Below are positions 25,253 to 27,753 of a stretch of DNA of 27,753 bases, piece by piece. The notes under the pieces were generated by a model. It had not been told where the DNA came from. It did not search any database and was given only the letters and a program-made list of their open reading frames with translations. Source of the DNA: CAYRXM01 sp964428175. Its GTDB lineage: Bacteria > Chloroflexota > Anaerolineae > JAFGEY01. A program made the translations under genes and the position numbers. The stretch lies in contig CAYRXM010000056.1 in assembly GCA_964428175.1 (NCBI GenBank), positions 1-27,753 on the forward strand. The letters run 5' to 3'. Each line of letters begins with the position of its first letter. Within the stretch, counting starts at the first letter, position 1.

Positions 25253-27562
25253 CTATGCCAGCATTGCGTGCAAGAGGGCCGCTGCGCCGGCCTTGTCGAG
25301 CGGCTCGTTGTTGTTGCCGCACTTGGGGCTGTGGATGCACGAGGGGCAGCCGGCCTGGCACGGGCAGTTGGCGATCATCTCGGCAGTGGCCTGCCACCAC
25401 GCGGTCAGCGCCTCGAACCCGCGCTCGGCCAGGCCCACGCCGCCCGGATAGGCGTCATAGATGCAGATCAGCGGCCCCTCGGTGTCGGGGTGGTGGGCAG
25501 TTGACACGCCGCCCAGGTCAAAGCGATCACACATGGCCAGCAGCGGCAGCATGGCGATGCAGCCATGTTCGACGGCGTGCAGGGCGCCGGCAAAATCGCC
25601 GCCCTGGCGCGCCAGCTGGTGCCCCCAGGCAGCGGGCACATCCCACCACACGGCGGTCGTTTCATAGGTCTGCGGCGGCAGGTCGAGCGGTTCCTGGCTC
25701 AAAACCTCTTCGCTCGGCGCCCTGGCACTGAACTGCTTTTTGCGCGTATAGCCGATCACCTGCGAGGTGGCGCGTACCTGGCCGTAAAAGGCCGCGCCCC
25801 AGGTCAACGATCGGTGCGCAATGGAGCGAATGATGTTGATCTCGTTCAGTTCGCGCGGCTGGGTATAATAGCCCGGCTCGGCCTCCTTGAGCAGGGCCAC
25901 GCCGGCGCGCAGGTCGAGATCGGTGACCAGGTAGCTGTTGCCCTGGTGCAAATAGATCGCCCCCCGGTGGGCACGAAAATGGGCCGTGGTGGCATCGATC
26001 TCTTCCAGCACCTGCCGCCCGTGTTCGATGTCGAGCAGCCGCACGCGCCCGCCGCTTGCCGAACGCAGCCCCACCTCCTGGGCGGGATATTTTTTGCCGG
26101 TGTAAAACCAGCGATCCGGCTGCCCGGCGCGGCCGCGATAATCCAGCGTACCGTTTTCTTCCAGGCGCACCATGGCCTCGACGTAACGCCCGCCGAACAG
26201 CGCCTCGTCCTCTGCCGTCAACGGCGATTCGTAGGCCGCGCAGGGCAGGTGCTGGGCCAGCACGTAGGGGTTGCCGGGGTCGCAGCGCGCCGCCTCGTGG
26301 GGGCGCGCAAAGAGGTCGGCAGGATGGCGCAGCAGGTATTGGTCCAGCGGGTCGTCGAGGCCGATCAACACGGTCAGCGCGTCGTTCTCGCCGCGCCCGG
26401 CGCGCCCGGCCTGCTGCCACATGCTGGCGATGGTGCCCGGATAGCCGACCAGCACGGTGGCGTCCAGGTGGCCCACGTCGATGCCCAGTTCCAGCGCCGA
26501 AGTGGTGGTCAGGCCGATCAGTCCGCCGCTGAACAGTGCGCGTTCGAGCGCACGGCGGTCCTCGGCGGTGTACCCGGCGCGGTAGGCGGCGACGGCGTCG
26601 GCCAGTTCAGGCGTGGTGCGTTCCAGTACGTGGCGGGCATAGCTGAGGATCAACTCGGCGCCGCGCCGCGAGCGGGCAAAGGTGAGGTTGCGGATGCCGT
26701 TCTGCACCAGGGCAGCAAAGAGGTTGGCTGCTTCGCCGTTGGCGCTGCGGCGGACGCCGTGCGCCGGGTCTTCCAGCGGCGGGTTCCAGAGCACAAAGGT
26801 GCGCGCACCTTGCGGCGCGCCGTCCTCGTCGATCACCGTCGGCGAGATGCCGGCCAGCGTCTCGATGTGCCCGGTCGGGTTGGCGATCGTTGCCGAGCAA
26901 GCGATGAACTGCGGATCGCTGCCATAGCTGCGGCAGATGCGGCGCAGTCGTCGCAGTATACAGCCCACTTGCGAGCCGAACACGCCCCGGTAGACGTGCG
27001 CCTCATCGATGACCACATAACGCAAATGCTGGAAAAAGGAGCGCCACAGGTGATGGTTGGGCAGGATGCCCACGTGCAGCATATCGGGGTTGGTGAGCAA
27101 GATCGCTGCCTGGCGGCGGATTTCGCTTCGCGCCTCCGGCGGCGTGTCGCCGTCATAGATGCCCACGCGCACACCGCGCAGGTCGCCTTGCAAGAGGTCG
27201 TTCAGCGCGCGGAGCTGATCCTGGGCCAGCGCTTTGGTTGGAAAGAGGTATAACGCGCGCGCCTGCGGATCGAGCAGGCGGCTTTCGATGACCGGCACGT
27301 TGTAGGCCAGCGTCTTGCCGCTGGCAGTAGCCGTGGCGACCACCACGTGCTCGCCGCGCCGCACGGCATTGATCGCCTCGGCCTGGTGGCTGTAAAAGCG
27401 GGTGATGCCGTTTTGCCTGAGCGCCCACTCGAGCGGGCGCGGCAGCGGTTTGTGCAGCCGTCCATACCTGGCCCGGCGGCGCGGCAGCCGCTCCACATGG
27501 ACGATTTGGGCTTCATAAAAGCGGCGCTGCTTGAGCTGCTGTAGCCATTGTTCGGCGTTCAA
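25253..27562 (-). CDS. mrfA: DEAD/DEAH-box helicase of the YprA/MrfA/Hrq1 type
   Basis: 769 residues, family length. MrfA in Bacillus subtilis is a 3'-5' DNA helicase in a mitomycin-lesion excision pathway separate from UvrABC; Hrq1 is the fungal relative. Motifs: Walker A TATASGKT (77-84), DEAH (186-189), SAT (223-225), TTSALELGIDVG (353-364), QQAGRAGR (383-390). The C-terminal DUF1998-like part ends in a cysteine cluster C733-x-C735-x3-C739-x2-C742 plus Cys748, typical of this family's metal site. The start is TTG at 27562, fixed by GAGGA six bases upstream. The exonuclease partner MrfB is not in the window. It stands as a single-gene unit. Confidence 0.93.
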   Translation of the reverse strand: MNAEQWLQQLKQRRFYEAQIVHVERLPRRRARYGRLHKPLPRPLEWALRQNGITRFYSHQAEAINAVRRGEHVVVATATASGKTLAYNVPVIESRLLDPQARALYLFPTKALAQDQLRALNDLLQGDLRGVRVGIYDGDTPPEARSEIRRQAAILLTNPDMLHVGILPNHHLWRSFFQHLRYVVIDEAHVYRGVFGSQVGCILRRLRRICRSYGSDPQFIACSATIANPTGHIETLAGISPTVIDEDGAPQGARTFVLWNPPLEDPAHGVRRSANGEAANLFAALVQNGIRNLTFARSRRGAELILSYARHVLERTTPELADAVAAYRAGYTAEDRRALERALFSGGLIGLTTTSALELGIDVGHLDATVLVGYPGTIASMWQQAGRAGRGENDALTVLIGLDDPLDQYLLRHPADLFARPHEAARCDPGNPYVLAQHLPCAAYESPLTAEDEALFGGRYVEAMVRLEENGTLDYRGRAGQPDRWFYTGKKYPAQEVGLRSASGGRVRLLDIEHGRQVLEEIDATTAHFRAHRGAIYLHQGNSYLVTDLDLRAGVALLKEAEPGYYTQPRELNEINIIRSIAHRSLTWGAAFYGQVRATSQVIGYTRKKQFSARAPSEEVLSQEPLDLPPQTYETTAVWWDVPAAWGHQLARQGGDFAGALHAVEHGCIAMLPLLAMCDRFDLGGVSTAHHPDTEGPLICIYDAYPGGVGLAERGFEALTAWWQATAEMIANCPCQAGCPSCIHSPKCGNNNEPLDKAGAAALLHAMLA

Positions 27563-27591
27563 GTGTGTTCCTCAGCGATGGTATGGGGACA

Positions 27592-27600
27592 ATTATACCA
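27592..27600 (-). promoter_or_regulatory. Extended -10 promoter for the helicase
   Basis: The minus strand reads TGG-TATAAT (27600-27592), a perfect -10 with the TGn extension, about 30 bases upstream of the TTG start. The -35 region at the usual distance is poor; a TTGACA exists on the same strand but 29 bases away, too far to pair with it. Confidence 0.65.
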
Positions 27601-27626
27601 CAGATGGAAAAGGCGTGGGCAGTCCC

Positions 27627-27690
27627 TGTCAAATCAAATGAAAATGTTACCGAAGCGGGGTCATTAGGTCAAAAGATAATGTTACCGAAG
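27627..27690. repeat. Direct repeats resembling an insertion-sequence end
   Basis: AATGTTACCGAAG occurs at 27643-27655 and again at 27678-27690, each preceded by a GTCAAA(A) box. Spaced repeats of this kind near a TGTCAAAT start are typical of the ends of IS21- or IS481-like elements. The element itself would lie beyond the contig, so this is only a suggestion; the contig ends 16 bases later. Confidence 0.45.
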
Positions 27691-27706
27691 ACTACTCCGA
27701 AGTGTG

Positions 27707-27753
27707 AGATCGGAAGAGCACACGTCTGAACTCCAGTCACCGCTCATTATCTC
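27707..27753 (+). other. Illumina TruSeq adapter with i7 index (artefact)
   Basis: AGATCGGAAGAGC begins at 27707 and the TruSeq adapter continues to 27740. The index CGCTCATT follows at 27741-27748, then five bases of the P7 flank. It is the exact inverse of the left end and is not genomic. Confidence 0.98.

Noticed and set aside
1..27753. Perfect inverted repeats at both ends, as in a linear plasmid, phage or transposon
   Set aside because: The repeats are Illumina adapter with an index sequence, not genomic DNA.

Overview
The window looks like a metagenome-derived contig from a high-GC bacterium, most likely a Chloroflexota of the Anaerolineae type. This is an inference from protein style: several GT39-like membrane glycosyltransferases with long C-terminal beta domains, exported proteins carrying a Y(M/F)P(V/I/L)V motif, many short dispersed palindromes, and TTG starts. 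No marker gene proves the taxon. Both contig ends (1-45 and 27707-27753) are untrimmed Illumina TruSeq adapter carrying the same i7 index. They are artefacts, and the first gene is cut by the left one.

Layout. (1) 46-10778, + strand: five consecutive integral-membrane glycosyltransferases of the GT-C/PMT (GT39) type, three of the four junctions being ATGA overlaps, so probably one operon. They form two paralogous types in the order A-B-B-A-B. All end in the same beta-rich C-terminal domain. (2) 10813-13804, + strand: a near-consensus promoter, a small exported protein and a larger exported protein with two PKD-like domains, closed by a strong intrinsic terminator. (3) 13805-15873: a repeat-rich spacer and a sixth GT-C-like membrane protein with the same C-terminal domain. 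(4) 15891-21521, + strand: a promoter, a cytoplasmic protein of uncertain function, uvrC, and an exported SpoIID-like protein with an N-terminal propeller-like segment; these are close or overlapping. (5) 21526-25162, - strand: a terminator hairpin shared by the converging transcription units, a HicB-like small protein coupled to a large class A penicillin-binding protein, and a promoter. (6) 25253-27600, - strand: a DEAD/DEAH helicase of the YprA/MrfA/Hrq1 type read from a TTG start with a good ribosome-binding site and an extended -10 promoter. The last 80 native bases hold direct repeats like those at insertion-sequence ends.

How it may work together. Regions 1-3 look like a cell-surface glycosylation locus: polyprenyl-phosphate-sugar-dependent glycosyltransferases next to exported beta-sandwich proteins that could be their substrates (inference). 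The SpoIID-like protein and the penicillin-binding protein act on peptidoglycan. uvrC and the MrfA-like helicase are DNA-repair genes. No CRISPR array, tRNA, rRNA, prophage or complete transposon was seen. The most unusual feature is the set of dispersed repeats sitting in frame inside genes, clearest in the first glycosyltransferase when compared with its intact paralogue at 6331-8742.
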